Shown here piece by piece: positions 1 through 11,564 of a stretch of 64,000 nucleotides of DNA. A model generated the notes under the pieces. The model saw only the letters and a program-made list of their open reading frames with translations. It was not told the origin of the DNA and did not search any database. The stretch lies in the NCBI GenBank assembly GCA_012932295.1, contig JAAONU010000003.1:26088361-26152360 (forward strand), read 5' to 3'. The stretch's first letter is position 1; each line of letters opens with the position of its first letter. The stretch is from Cyclina sinensis. Lineage: Eukaryota > Mollusca > Bivalvia > Venerida > Veneridae. The translations under genes and the position numbers were made by a program.

Positions 1-14
1 TGCTTAATATCTAG

Positions 15-173
15 ATGCATGCAGCTAAACTTCTGGGGTGTTCAGTTGAAATATTTGTCTCGGAAGGAATAAGTAGATCAAAGCTTGACACCTTAAAGTT
101 CAATGGGGCAGATGTCAAATGCTATGGCAAGGACTGTCTTGACGCGGAAAGAAAAGCAAGGCAAACAGCAGAG
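15..173 (+). CDS. PLP enzyme, exon encoding MHAAKLLG..ARQTAE
   Basis: 53 codons after an acceptor ending tctag, closed by donor GAG|gtgagt. Encodes the small-domain strand-helix AAKLLGCSVEIFVSEG and the KFNGADVKCYG turn. The in-frame ATG at 15 is an internal methionine, since the family continues upstream. Confidence 0.85.
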
Positions 174-3100
174 GTGAGTCTGAACACTTGAAGTTGTTGT
201 TCATCTTATACCTACAATCATATACAATTATTACCTTTACTTGAAGGTCGATATGAGGATTTAACGACCTTGAAAAGGTGAAATTGAACGGGTGCGTGAC
301 TATCATTTTTCAAAGATAGATAAATGCTCGTATCAAATCGGCCATAACCAGAGACTCTGGCTCACTGACGATAAATTTGACGTCACCTCACTCCGATCAA
401 TTATGTGCTGTTGGCTCTGCCTTCGAGTCAATATGATATTCTATTTAGAATCACAGATTTATGATTTAGGAAATGAAAAGCATTTTTTTATATAGATGAT
501 AATTTACATTTATAGCCTTTTAGTGAGGTCGATATGAATAGATCTATTTTAAATCTTGGACAAAAATGATAATAAATGATCAAGCTCGTAGCCAACGCTC
601 TTATTTACTTTTCCAAGGTCAATTTATCTTTGTAATTACCTTAAAATTCTTGACAGGTATCAATGGTTTTTATTACAAAATCGGTCAAGAAAGCATGTTT
701 TGTAAGTAAGACATTGCATTGCTTTCTGTTTGTTCTGGCACAGCTCTGGCGTCATTCTGCACGTTCCTAAACACTTTCTGTGTGATTTATGTCTGGTCAG
801 TATGTGATTTTGGCTTCACCTTTAAATCTATGCACTATTTTATCATAAATCGCATTAATAAATTTAAACAAGTGATAAAAATACTCGTGCTTTTCCAGAT
901 GTAATGATTAATAACATTACAATGTGTACACATATGATTACGAACTCGGCACTATTTGCAGTAGACTGTCGTAAATATCTTCTTCCTTCTTTTTTCCAAA
1001 TATTTAAACGGGGAATGATGATTGTGTTGTTATATACGTTTAAAACTTCTGAATAAATTCGTTATTAATGTTTAGTAGTTTTTATTTCTTGACGGTTGGC
1101 ATGCAGTCCTGCTAGGAGTTTTGGGATATTGATATGCATTAATAGATTTAGTATATTCTCAAGGCTTAGTAATCGTTTATTGAAGAAAATGAAACTTTTT
1201 TAGGAAAGAAATCAAGTTTACATTTCCCCGTACAATGATATGGACTGTATGGCGGGTCATGGGACTGTCGGGTACGTAAATGATTATGCACACCATTAAT
1301 GTTAGTATAAATTGATTTCAATCAATAGGCTTGAATAATTATTATATTTGTCAACAACAAAAAAAGGAAACTGTTTATATGATTTCTTATATTGTAAATG
1401 TTAGTAGTTTCTGGAATAATGCAAAATTAGATTCAGTACTTTATTAACTGCAACAATGAGATGGCTGGCATTCATCGAACAAAATTCAGTTTTCGAAAAT
1501 AATACTGTTTTTTCTAATGTTTCGTTCAAATACTAATACAGCTCTCAATATTAAAAAAACTGTTAACTAGTTAATAAATGCTCGTATATTCGTAATGATT
1601 GACCTAAATGCAAGTCCTTTTAAAGTTACGAGATCTGCGACCAGTTGCCAGAAGTAGACTTTATCTTGGTATCTGTAGGGGGAGGAGGTGGAATTGGCGG
1701 AATAGCGGCGTTCATTAAAGATAGAAATCCAAATATCCAGGTGCTCAGACAAAACATTGTTGCTGAAAAACGAACAGCAGAAGGCATTTATTTATAAAAC
1801 AATCGTATATGTCTACAGGACAACACTGTTTCATTGTTATTAAAGAACTATCAAAAACTTGTAAGTTTAGAAGTCAGTAAGATTAAAGCAAAATTATAAA
1901 TTGTTAGTTTTTCTATCTGCGTTATCTGAAAACAATAGAATATATCTGATATTCAAATTACTTACATGGAACCTAGAAACAAATCGATGTAAGATTCGAA
2001 ATGTATAATAGAAAAAAAAGACATGAAGTGGAAGTTTTATTCAACCTGCTGTAATCGGTTTGAGCCAATTAAATGTCAAGTTCCATAGTGTCGTTTCATA
2101 TATCTGCTACACTTTTCATGTCTGTGTAATAGACCTATATATATGCAGGTTGTAGGGTGTCAGGCTAGAAGCTCTATGGTGATGTACGAGTCCATGAAAG
2201 TAGGTCATATCGTTCACGCGGCGTCACTCGAGTCGCTCTCAGATGGTACATCCGGGGATGTTGAAGATGGATCGGTAACGCATAATCTATTGAAATTAAA
2301 CGAAATCCTCAGTAAAATTGTGTTTAACTTATATATTTGTATGCAAATTTTGTAAAAAATCGCGTGATTTCTTTTGCCTGTGATTCTCACTTATCTTGCT
2401 TTCATTACAACGCGTTTGTATATATCTTTTAAGCTAAAACAAATGCATTTTTTTGTGTTGAGCATTTTTTCGTAACTGAATTTCATTTAATATTTTAGCT
2501 ATTTTACAACAAAATAGATCAGTATGTTATCAATCAAGTGATATGGAAATCATTTGTTTATTTCATTACAGGTAACATTCCCTATATGCCAGACCTGCGT
2601 CGATGACTGGATTCTTGTAGATGAGGTGCAAATATCTGATGCTGTATACTTTATGCTGGACAAACATCATAAGGTAATAGTAGAAGTGGCTGTCACATGA
2701 AAACATTTTCTGATTGGAAAGTCTTTTCATATTGATAATATCAGTGCCAGTATTTCCGTCTTATTATTTCAACCTTTCGTGTCACATGACTCGAAAGTAT
2801 GACTAAATACTTACTTCTCGTACCCTAAAGTAACGGTTATCTCTTTCTGTTTCCGCACGACAAATATGAACCTAATATTTTTTTATCATTGAGTTTCCGT
2901 GATAAGTGTTTGTCGCTCCCAATATATTCAGCTCAGAAGCTCACACTATAAAAGAAATCCATCCAGCCAAAAGTCAGTATGTTACTTTACATACTGTTAC
3001 ATGTATTTAGATTTCATTTTGCGATAGCACAATAGTTTTCGCAGTTGTTTTACATATTAATATTTTACTAATTTAAAGATATGTTGTTTCTCTTTCAAAT

Positions 3101-3297
3101 TAATATCTTCTGTGGTTTGAAAAAATGATAATTCCCTTCCTTCATTCTAGCTGATTGAGGGAGCGTCAGGGGTCGTTGTTGCTGCCTTGTTGAACAACAA
3201 AGAAAGATTTAAAGGGAAGAATGTGGCCCTTCTGATATGCGGTTCAAACATAAGCTGCACAACACTGAAGAAAGTTATTGATGAACACATTAGATAA
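15..3297 (+). CDS. Serine/threonine dehydratase-like PLP enzyme, 3' part (six exons)
   Basis: Six exons (15-173, 1204-1271, 1626-1740, 2149-2274, 2572-2673, 3151-3297) join in frame to 238 residues and a stop. Seen: AAKLLGCSVEIFVSEG, then ISPYND followed by AGHGTVG, the glycine-rich PLP-phosphate loop SVGGGGGIGG, SDGTSGDVEDGS, and a C-terminal ICGSNIS. These follow the order of fold-type II PLP enzymes (serine dehydratase, threonine dehydratase, serine racemase), which eliminate or isomerise beta-hydroxy amino acids. The C-terminal CGSNIS resembles the CGGSNIS of animal liver-type serine dehydratase, where the Cys faces the pyridine nitrogen; serine racemases have Ser there. The Schiff-base lysine and the SAGNHAQG-like segment must lie in exons left of the window. 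Substrate cannot be settled from sequence alone. All junctions are GT-AG. Confidence 0.9.
1204..1271 (+). CDS. PLP enzyme, exon encoding ERNQVYISPYND..GTVG
   Basis: Acceptor tttttag and donor GG|gtacgt, ending in phase 2. Encodes the PYND and AGHGT(V/I)G segment typical of serine/threonine dehydratases. Confidence 0.88.
1626..1740 (+). CDS. PLP enzyme, exon with glycine loop
   Basis: Acceptor ttttaaag and donor CAG|gtgctc. Encodes YEICDQLPEVDFILVSV followed by GGGGGIGG, the loop that binds the PLP phosphate. Confidence 0.9.
2149..2274 (+). CDS. PLP enzyme, exon with SDGTSGDVEDGS
   Basis: 42 codons between atgcag and TCG|gtaacg. Encodes VVGCQARSSMVMYESM and the SDGTSGDVEDGS motif that matches the S-D-G/A-D-G region of the family. 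Confidence 0.88.
2572..2673 (+). CDS. PLP enzyme, exon encoding VTFPICQTCVDD..
   Basis: 34 codons between ttacag and AAG|gtaata. Encodes WILVDEVQISDAVYFMLDKH, the regulatory-helix region preceding the C-terminal strand. Confidence 0.85.
3151..3297 (+). CDS. PLP enzyme, terminal exon
   Basis: 48 codons plus TAA after acceptor ttctag. Encodes LIEGASGVVVAALLNNK, then VALLICGSNIS, which carries the pyridine-nitrogen-side Cys, and a short basic tail. Confidence 0.88.
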   Translation: MIEGASGVVVAALLNNKERFKGKNVALLICGSNISCTTLKKVIDEHIR

Positions 3298-6200
3298 TTC
3301 AGACTGTGCAACAGAAATTAACATGAACCTGAAATAACATTTCTTTATTCAAAAAAATGTGAGTTAATGTTTCCTAACATAAGGTCTCTATATTCGAATC
3401 GTGGGAGCTCTGAAACTTCTAAAATTAGATTACAGATGATAGATTGCATAAAGATAAATCATCATTAAACAAAACAATGCTAAAACTAACTTCAAAAATT
3501 TAATAATGACCTGCGTTTAATGTTTGCATCAGACTTATATGGTCATCTGTTTACTAAACATTATGAAAACTTCGGCATAGGCTTAAGCAATGACCGGCTG
3601 CACTTCGATAATAAGAAATCAAATCATTATTTGATTCTTAGCTATAATCTGACCCCTTAGTTTCATAACAGAAACCAAGTAACAGTAAATTACTATTTTG
3701 TATCTAATTTGACTGTCAGAATTTTGCTCAATAACTTTGTTTTTCAGAACAGCATCTTGGAATATCTATGCCGATTCTTAGAAATCCTTTCAATAACCTT
3801 GTGTTTCTTAAAAATGTTCTTGAATGTTTGTGCTAATTTTCCGAAACCCATTAAATAACATTGTTACAGTTCTCAGACACAAAAACAATTACGTTTAAGT
3901 ACATTCGAGGAAGTTATGTTCCAAAAAGGAGTGTCTGTAAATTACTCGTGTTGAATCTAATTTCTGTGTTATCTGACTTTCAACATTCTGAATTTGTAAT
4001 GATCATACAAACATTGAACATGTTTTATTTCACCACAAAATCATTGAAAAAATATATATATATTTATTGTTTATTTGTCCGTTTGTTGTTTATTTTAACC
4101 AAGACATCCTTAGGTTTTTTTTTTTTTGGTTTTTTTGTTTGTTTGATTTTTTTTTTGTTTTTTTGTTGTTTTTTTTTACTTATATGAACCGCGCATAATT
4201 TGATAATTTGTCAGTTACACATTGTTAAATGAACTCAGAAATAGGAATTCATTTGAAAATTTGTTCTACACTTAAGTTATCGATTTTTAATATAAATCAC
4301 GTTCCCGAATGACCTGGTTAATCGTTTTCTCATCTGTTAAAAACAAAATACATTTTTTCAAATGTGATCGAGCCATCGACAATGTGATGGCGCCATCGAC
4401 AATGTGAAAGAGCCCTCGAAAATGTGATGGAGCCAACACCATTATTTTTAAAAAAATTTTGTTTTTAACTGAGCTTTGTGAAATATCTGTAGTGTTGAGC
4501 CAAAGAGGTGGTTGGAACAATGTTACTTGACGATTAAGTGGACCAACATCTACTTCACGTTAAAGAAATCACTCAAGATGTGTCTCCTCGTTAAAGAAAA
4601 CACACGAGTTGATATTTGGTACAAGTTCTAGCAACGTCATTATGGAGTATTTCTTATCGAAACTGCATCTAAAATGATGAGAAAAATGTTCTACGTGGCA
4701 TGACATTCTTCGATTTTTGAAAAAACAAGCATGCTCTTTAAAAACGGATATTTTTATAAAATTTGCTCACCTTTTTCAGGCTTGTTTTGGTCGAGGGCTC
4801 TACAACGGAAGTGTCGAGGGCTCTCATTTAAACAGATCACCAAAATGTGAAAGAGCCACCGTTTAGTAGGGGTGATCTGGAAATTAAAAAAAATCAAGTT
4901 CGGTAAGGAACCATACTAATACCAGAAATACATAATTCTCATTTTAACAAAAACACCAAGGGACATGTCGCCTACAAGGCAACATTGTCGAGCCCAGACA
5001 AGTTTAACTGCACTTATTACCTTTATCATGCAGATGTGACCTTGATCTTTGAGTAATAGTTATAGTTTGGCAAGAACTCAGTATTGCAAAGCAACACTTT
5101 TGTGCAAAATAAATTCAAAATCAAGAAATGCATGCCAAACAAGCTAAATGGCACTTATTCTTTACCTTTGCCTTTAACCAAGAAACCAGGTTCTTATACA
5201 CAGTACAAGGTCAGGAGAGACATACACTGACGCACACTTACTGAACAACCATTATGGCAACTATATCGTGCTAACCGCAAGCAGGCTAAAAAATCCCTTC
5301 TGAACACCCTGTACTTAGTAGCCTACAGATACTGTAACATACATGTTTTCAGGATGAATAACAACTTTACTGATATTGGTTCTTGACTTTTGTCGTCTTC
5401 ACTTGTATTGGGGAGTCTTAACCTGTAACAGAAATTGGACAAATATACCTTGCATTTCTACAAAGCTCAGGTGAAACAGGAAGTAACTGACGAGTTGATT
5501 TGATCACAGTTTTCATTTCCTTGAAATCTGAGCAATTAATTACCTTATTATATTAATAGCACTTTAAGTAATAAGTACTTAAAGCAGGGAGTTCATATTT
5601 TCTTCTGCATGAATAGAATCTTAGGTAGACAACACACGTTTGTTTTTTGTCCAATTTTCAGGACTGAGTGGACCAGTTGCTTTGTTGAGTTGCTGCCACT
5701 GAGGACAGCCAACGAGCCTGAACATTAATTGTTACGATATCAGCAGTAATGAATCATTCCATTAAAGCTTTCATAATCAGACACAAGTAAAAACAAAGTA
5801 TCCGTGATCATTTTTTATTCTTATATAATTGTTACATTACATTACAAAGTACAGAAGTTAAAGGAAGTAAAAAAGAAAAAGTTAAGATAATAGAGAACAT
5901 GAAAACAAGACAGAGTATACATACTTCAGTTGTAGTTTTCACCTTATGCTGTCTAGTTATAAATATAAAATTGGTTCAATACATCCCACGTGGAAAAAAC
6001 ACACCTAAATTATATCTGACAATGGCAAAAAAATGAAATCTGATCACATGACACACGTAAACTTTCATTCTAATACCTAGTTAGTGTTATTACTACAATG
6101 CAGACTTCGAGAAAAAGAGGCCATGACTGCCTGATAATGGAGAATATAAGCAGGATACTTCAGAATTATATATAACATAAACTGCACCTCAGTTTTCAAA

Positions 6201-6780
6201 TTAAATACATTGCTTTGATGTTTTGCAGTACATTCAATGGGTAAATGATACCTGGTAAACTACAGGTGAACACATATATGTGATGCTGATAAACCTTAAC
6301 ACAGGAGAGAAGTTCAGGATATGAAATGATAAAATAATTCTTTCAGGACCCTAACAGTTCGTATCAATGAAAATGAACGACAAAGAATAACAGTTTCACA
6401 TGACAACTTATGAGAAATATGACTGACACAAAATATGTACTTTTCAAGATAAAATATTGAATGAAATAAAACATACAAGTCAAAAAAAAACTATTCCTGT
6501 ATCAGAAGTAGTAGCAATTACTTTATAAGAACTTTTCACTGTTTAACATACAGAAAACAATCCCTAGATGGTAAATGAAAACTGATATTATTCTGATTAG
6601 AAGACAAAAATCACTTTTACCTTCTATCTTAGAATTATATCTCAATTCCCAAGTCTAAATGATGCTGAACACAAATGACGCTATGGCAAGTCTTTTAAAC
6701 ATATGTTAAAACAAGATATGTTTGTAAAACATGTATGCCCCCTGTCGGCAGCCAATTAGTCACGTGGCCAGATTATTGTG
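3298..6780. other. Region without recognised gene
   Basis: AT-rich sequence downstream of the PLP enzyme with homopolymer T tracts (about 4113-4176). The only structure I see is the fold-back repeat at 4355-4860. Short open frames have no recognisable protein content. Confidence 0.6.
4355..4860. repeat. Fold-back element with short tandem repeats
   Basis: Left side: about four degenerate copies of a roughly 22-bp unit of the type agccatcgacaatgtgatgg (4366-4436). Right side (about 4790-4855): inverted counterparts gtcgagggctct, twice, then aatgtgaaagagccacc. Arms are imperfect. This resembles a decayed MITE. No coding capacity. Confidence 0.45.
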
Positions 6781-7300
6781 ACTGACTTTTGACCTAGTGA
6801 CCAAATATACATGTTATCTAAAATGTAAGTCTCACAGTCCACAAAACCCGATGCCATTTGGTAGCCAAGTAATTGGTCTGAACTGTTTTGACATACATGT
6901 GACCTTGACCTTTGACCACAAAATCAATAGGGGTCATCGACTGGCCAAGACAAATGCAGATATGAAGTTTGAGGGTCAACGGCAAATGGGTTGTCAAGTT
7001 ATTGATTGGAAACCGTTTTTTACCTACAAGGTCAATGTGACCTTGACCCCTTGACCCCAAAATAAATAGGGGTCATCTACTGGTGATGGACAACCATCCT
7101 ACCAAGTTTAAAGTTTCTAGGCCTAAGCGTTCTCTAGTTATTGATCGGAAACCGTTTTTAAGATGAAAGTCTGTGATCTTGACCTTTGACCTAATGACCT
7201 CAAAATCAATAGGGGTCATCTACTGGTGATGACCAACCAGCATACCAAGTTTGGTGAACCTTGGTCAAAGTGTTCTCTAGTTATTGGTCGGAAAAAATGT
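6781..7300. repeat. Bivalve-type degenerate tandem repeat with GACCTTGACC motifs
   Basis: Three diverged units, each with tgaccttgacctttgacc, aaaatcaataggggtcat, a ctggtgatgaccaacc-like stretch and tagttattgatcggaaaccg. Typical of repeats scattered through bivalve genomes. Translations across it are artefacts of the repeat. Confidence 0.75.
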
Positions 7301-7637
7301 ATTAAAATAAAAGGATTTACACTTGTGCTACATAAATTCTTCTTCATTTATCTAAATGTAACAGATACTGGAAATGTGCCATGTTTGTAAAAAAAAAAAA
7401 AAAGACAGATCCACCTAGGGTCTCATGACTTCCTAGGTGATCATACCGGATTTGCATATAGTTGATGTGTGATCCTGTTAATGAAACTGTTGTAGAGGTG
7501 AGGTTATACTTAGATGCTTGAATGTTCACTTTAACCCTGAACATGCTGAAACTTTGTAATGAATTTGCCCAGCTTTGAATTTGGAACAGTCCATTAAAAG
7601 TTCAGGGATTTCAATATCAAAATACAAAAATAGAGCT

Positions 7638-7702
7638 ACCAACAGTATAGAGCCTGGTCAGACTGCACGGATGTGCAGGCTGGCCTGGCTCTATACTGGT
7701 GG
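7638..7702. repeat. Strong hairpin, repeat-like
   Basis: Near-perfect inverted repeat: ccaacagtatagagcc on the left pairs with ggctctatactggtgg on the right, with inner arms ctgcac and gtgcag around a short loop. The flank (ggcaaaggctaatccctttcggttccagcag) suggests this is one copy of a dispersed element. Confidence 0.6.
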
Positions 7703-7749
7703 CAAAGGCTAATCCCTTTCGGTTCCAGCAGGTTAAGGGTTAAGCATGG

Positions 7750-10700
7750 TTGTAACATATTATTAAAGTATAAAGTATTAAAGTCTAGTTATTTCAGTAT
7801 ATTTTATTATTGTAATTGAACCTTGGCCTTTAACAATTACATGCATATTAACTGACTACATATATAACTAATTGTATTTGCTCACATAACCAAGCATCAC
7901 AGTCATTAACTGCCTAAAGAGACAGACAGTCGTCTATCCTGAACAAATATACACATAAAACAACTTTTAAAAGTTACAACATACTGTACAAATTGCTGCC
8001 TGTTGAAGAGGTCCTGTAGAAATGTCAGTGACTAAGACAATTTCCTTTCAAATAATCCATTATTTGATTTTTACAAAACAAAAGCATTACTGGAGAAGAG
8101 TACAATAGCTCAGAACAATTAGGTTTCTATTAAACATTACCTATTTGTTCTTTCTGTACATGTATGTTTCCAAAAAAATAGAACAAGGGTACAGGCAAAA
8201 TGAAGTTTTGTTTCTGAAATGTGTGGGTGTAGGATTTTCTCAGAACATAGCCCTTATACATAAAACATTTGCATGCACTGCTCTTTTATGCATAAATCAG
8301 GTAAGGTATTTATTCCTTCTTTGTTTAAGCACAAACTCTCAATAATAATCCAAGCTTCATAACATGAAGCACTGAAGTAATGTTTTCCAAGGTCAAATTA
8401 GGAGATTTCTCAACATGCCATTTTTACTACCAATCTTCACAACAAATAATTTTACTTTTGATGACTGAATGTATATGTATATAAAATATACCTGTACTAT
8501 TTGGCTAAACATTGAGAGGTAAGATATTATTTAGGTACCATAAATAGAAGAAACAGTTAAGAGACTCTCTCTAAATAAGGAAGAAATTTAGGTGAATGCA
8601 GACAAAGTTACTAATTCTTTAAAGTGCAGACTGAAGTACTGTCCTTTATCATTCAGCTGAATTGTAGCCAGACTGAAAATAATGCATCATCAAGTCATTT
8701 ACCAATCAAATTAAAACAGACATTTGATAACGGAAAGTGACTGTAAAAGTTATCAAAATGATACTTCACCAAAAGATTCTCCTTCATTTTGTCGTATACT
8801 GCACAGCTGTGTTTTAATAAGATAGGACATTATCTGACAAAACTAATTTTAAATGCATATAAGGTATTACCATAAACTGAAATGGATTAATTATAAGGAA
8901 TTGTCAAAGCAACCAACCAATTTCTAACATTTCAACATAAAATATAACATTTCATCAATACACATGCATAAAAACAATCATTCATTTGTGATACAGAATC
9001 TACCCCAAGAAACAGATATTTGAAAATCAGACAAATACTCGTGCATGTCATACTTGTAGTCCTATTGTAATTATCTAAGCGACAGAACATCAGATTTTAG
9101 ATTAAAAACACCTTATCTTACAATTTCACTTGAACTGCATACAATATGCTTATTCAAAAAAGAGAATTATAATGAAAGCACAGGTTCTGATAGCAGGGCC
9201 TCAGCTTTAGTCTTTTTCTTGAGAAAACATTACATAGTGTATTGACACTAATTATATACACCATGCCTGTTCCATTAAACCTCCTATTGCTGTTTTTCCA
9301 TTTCTTCCTTCATTCATTTAAAAAATGGTCTGCAGTCTGAGCTTTTTAACCTCAAGATGTTTATTGTTAACACACGTATTTTGCAGTTACATTTTTTTAG
9401 GGGGGGGAGGGGGGGGGATTAAAGACGTATTTGTAGCCTGTTTATCTGACTTTACTCTTGTTTAACATGAGTCTCACATGTCCATACTGGCTCAGACATC
9501 TTAAGATTGTGTTTCAAAGCAATTCCTTTCTCTAATTTTGAGAGAAATATTTGACAATTTTTCTTTTATAATGCTAAGGTTCCTTCATTATTAAACATTA
9601 CAGGCCCACTCAAAAGTATATATTTCAAACCATTAACTTCAACCACAATGAGAGAGTAATCTAACTCTCCGTTTACACTTCTAAGTAAGATTTGGAAGCT
9701 ACATAGAAAAAAAAAAAGATACTAAACAATAATAGGAAGGAACATAGTAACCAACTGGCTGTTCTGTCATTTCACTTTTACTTTCAATAACTGTTAACAT
9801 ATTTTGCTTTTGTCATATATTTCTTGGCATTTGTGTTATTATTTAATGTGAGTGTTCTTTAAGCTAAACAATTTGAACAGAAATTAAAATTTATAAGTTT
9901 ATGGAAAAAAAAACAAATGATAAAATCTTTCATTTTTTAACTTTCAATCTGGATGAAAAAGTATGACAAATACCCAGACAGTATAGAGCATATAATATAC
10001 CATCATTTAAAGGAAAATACAGAATACATGAGCAGGTAACACCTCCATCAATAAATTAAACAAAGCAAGTACATTTATCTCCCCTGTGATAATCACACTA
10101 AAATGAGCAATTCTGTACTAAATGGTCATTTTGCAAATGGTTTTTTTTAAAACTACTGATGTACTGTGTGTTAACTGTCCTTTCTTACAACTGCCACTGA
10201 AATTATGAACTATACATTCTTCTACGACAATCAACCTCACACACTATAAAAATATATGCAAGAATACAGTTTCACATAATTTTAAATAAATTTTGTCAAC
10301 ATATTTATATTAAAAATAGGATAAAAATGCCATTATCTTGTATGTACAATGTACACTTTAAATGCACTCACCAAAACAATTCAAAGTGGTCTATTTATTC
10401 TAAGGGTGTATTTTTGATCTCATTATAATTTGAATAATTTAAGTCATATTGCATATTCATATTGACGAAGGCAGTGTGGTGCTGAAAAAAACATGGACGG
10501 ACTATACTGCTGTGAACACAATTTGGTAAAATTATAGTAAATTCATTTCTTTATAATCATAATAATTTTCTTGGTCATTTCATTTTTATATCAGAGGAAT
10601 AAACTTCATGTATTATTAATTTAACTAAACTTCATTTTATGGCAACACAACCCATTAACAACTATTCCAGCAATACCCTCTACATTGTTTCAACATTATA

Positions 10701-11519
10701 ACCATTCAGCTCGTCTATTTTCAGTCAACTACTTTTTACACATATAAATGTTAGGATGCTATAAATTTAACTGACAGTCACCTTCCAAATGCTTCCTTCA
10801 CCTCACATATTGCTTCCTTTTACTTGCCTCATATGATTATGACAAGGAACACTGGTGGTAGGTTCGAGTGTCCTGAGATTTTCCTGGAGATCACATTATG
10901 CCACAAATGTCACCCCACTGCTGTTTTTATCTATAACAGGGGCTGTTAGACAATGTGATAAATGCTCCCAACAATCATCTATCAGAAACAATAGAAACAG
11001 AGAGCGAGGGGAGGTGTTCTGCCACTTTTTTTAGTTGTACAAGAGAAGTTTTGGTCACATTTTCTGCACAATCTACTTGAAACTTGTTCCTTACACATGT
11101 CTGCATAATGTCCAGGCCATAATGTATAAGCTGCCCATTGTCGGAAGCACCTTAATATTAGTACTAAATAATTCAGAATTCCTTTAACAGCTATGGAGTG
11201 GGCATGGAATGGATGAGAGACACATGATTGATTACCAAATGCATCCCTTTTAAGGGTCATAAATCCAAAATGTCATACTGGATCAATGATAAGTTACACT
11301 TTAAATAGAAAACACGAGTAAATGTCAACATTATCAGTCAATACAAGAACTGACAACTGCAAAAACAGACCCACTTTACAGTGAGAACTTAGGCAATTAC
11401 ATAAAAGCACTCAAAGCAGGCCATTATGGCCCTACTCTAAAAGACTATATCTTCTACAACCACAGCAGTTCCCTATAGTTGCATTCAGCTTGAACTCTCT
11501 GTCTCAGATAATCTCTGAC
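7750..11519. other. AT-rich region below the kinesin stop codon; 3' UTR and intergenic
   Basis: No exon with family resemblance was seen on either strand. It probably includes the kinesin 3' UTR nearest 11519, but many TTTATT sites (AATAAA on the - strand) make the end undecidable. A G-rich run at 9399-9418 could form a quadruplex. Confidence 0.5.
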
Positions 11520-11564
11520 TTATCTTGTTTTCTTTGTTGCTGTTCCAATATTGCACTGATTTAC
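11520..11564 (-). CDS. KIFC1: KIFC1-like, terminal mini-exon
   Basis: 45 nt: [14 protein letters not shown] and TAA after acceptor tataacag. Matches the short neck-mimic end of KIFC1. It is separated from the previous exon by the 80-bp array and about 0.9 kb of other intron. Confidence 0.9.
   Translation of the reverse strand, partial: VNQCNIGTATKKTR

Noticed and set aside
10982..11260. 92-codon - strand open frame below the kinesin stop
   Set aside because: No recognisable content; lies in probable 3' UTR.
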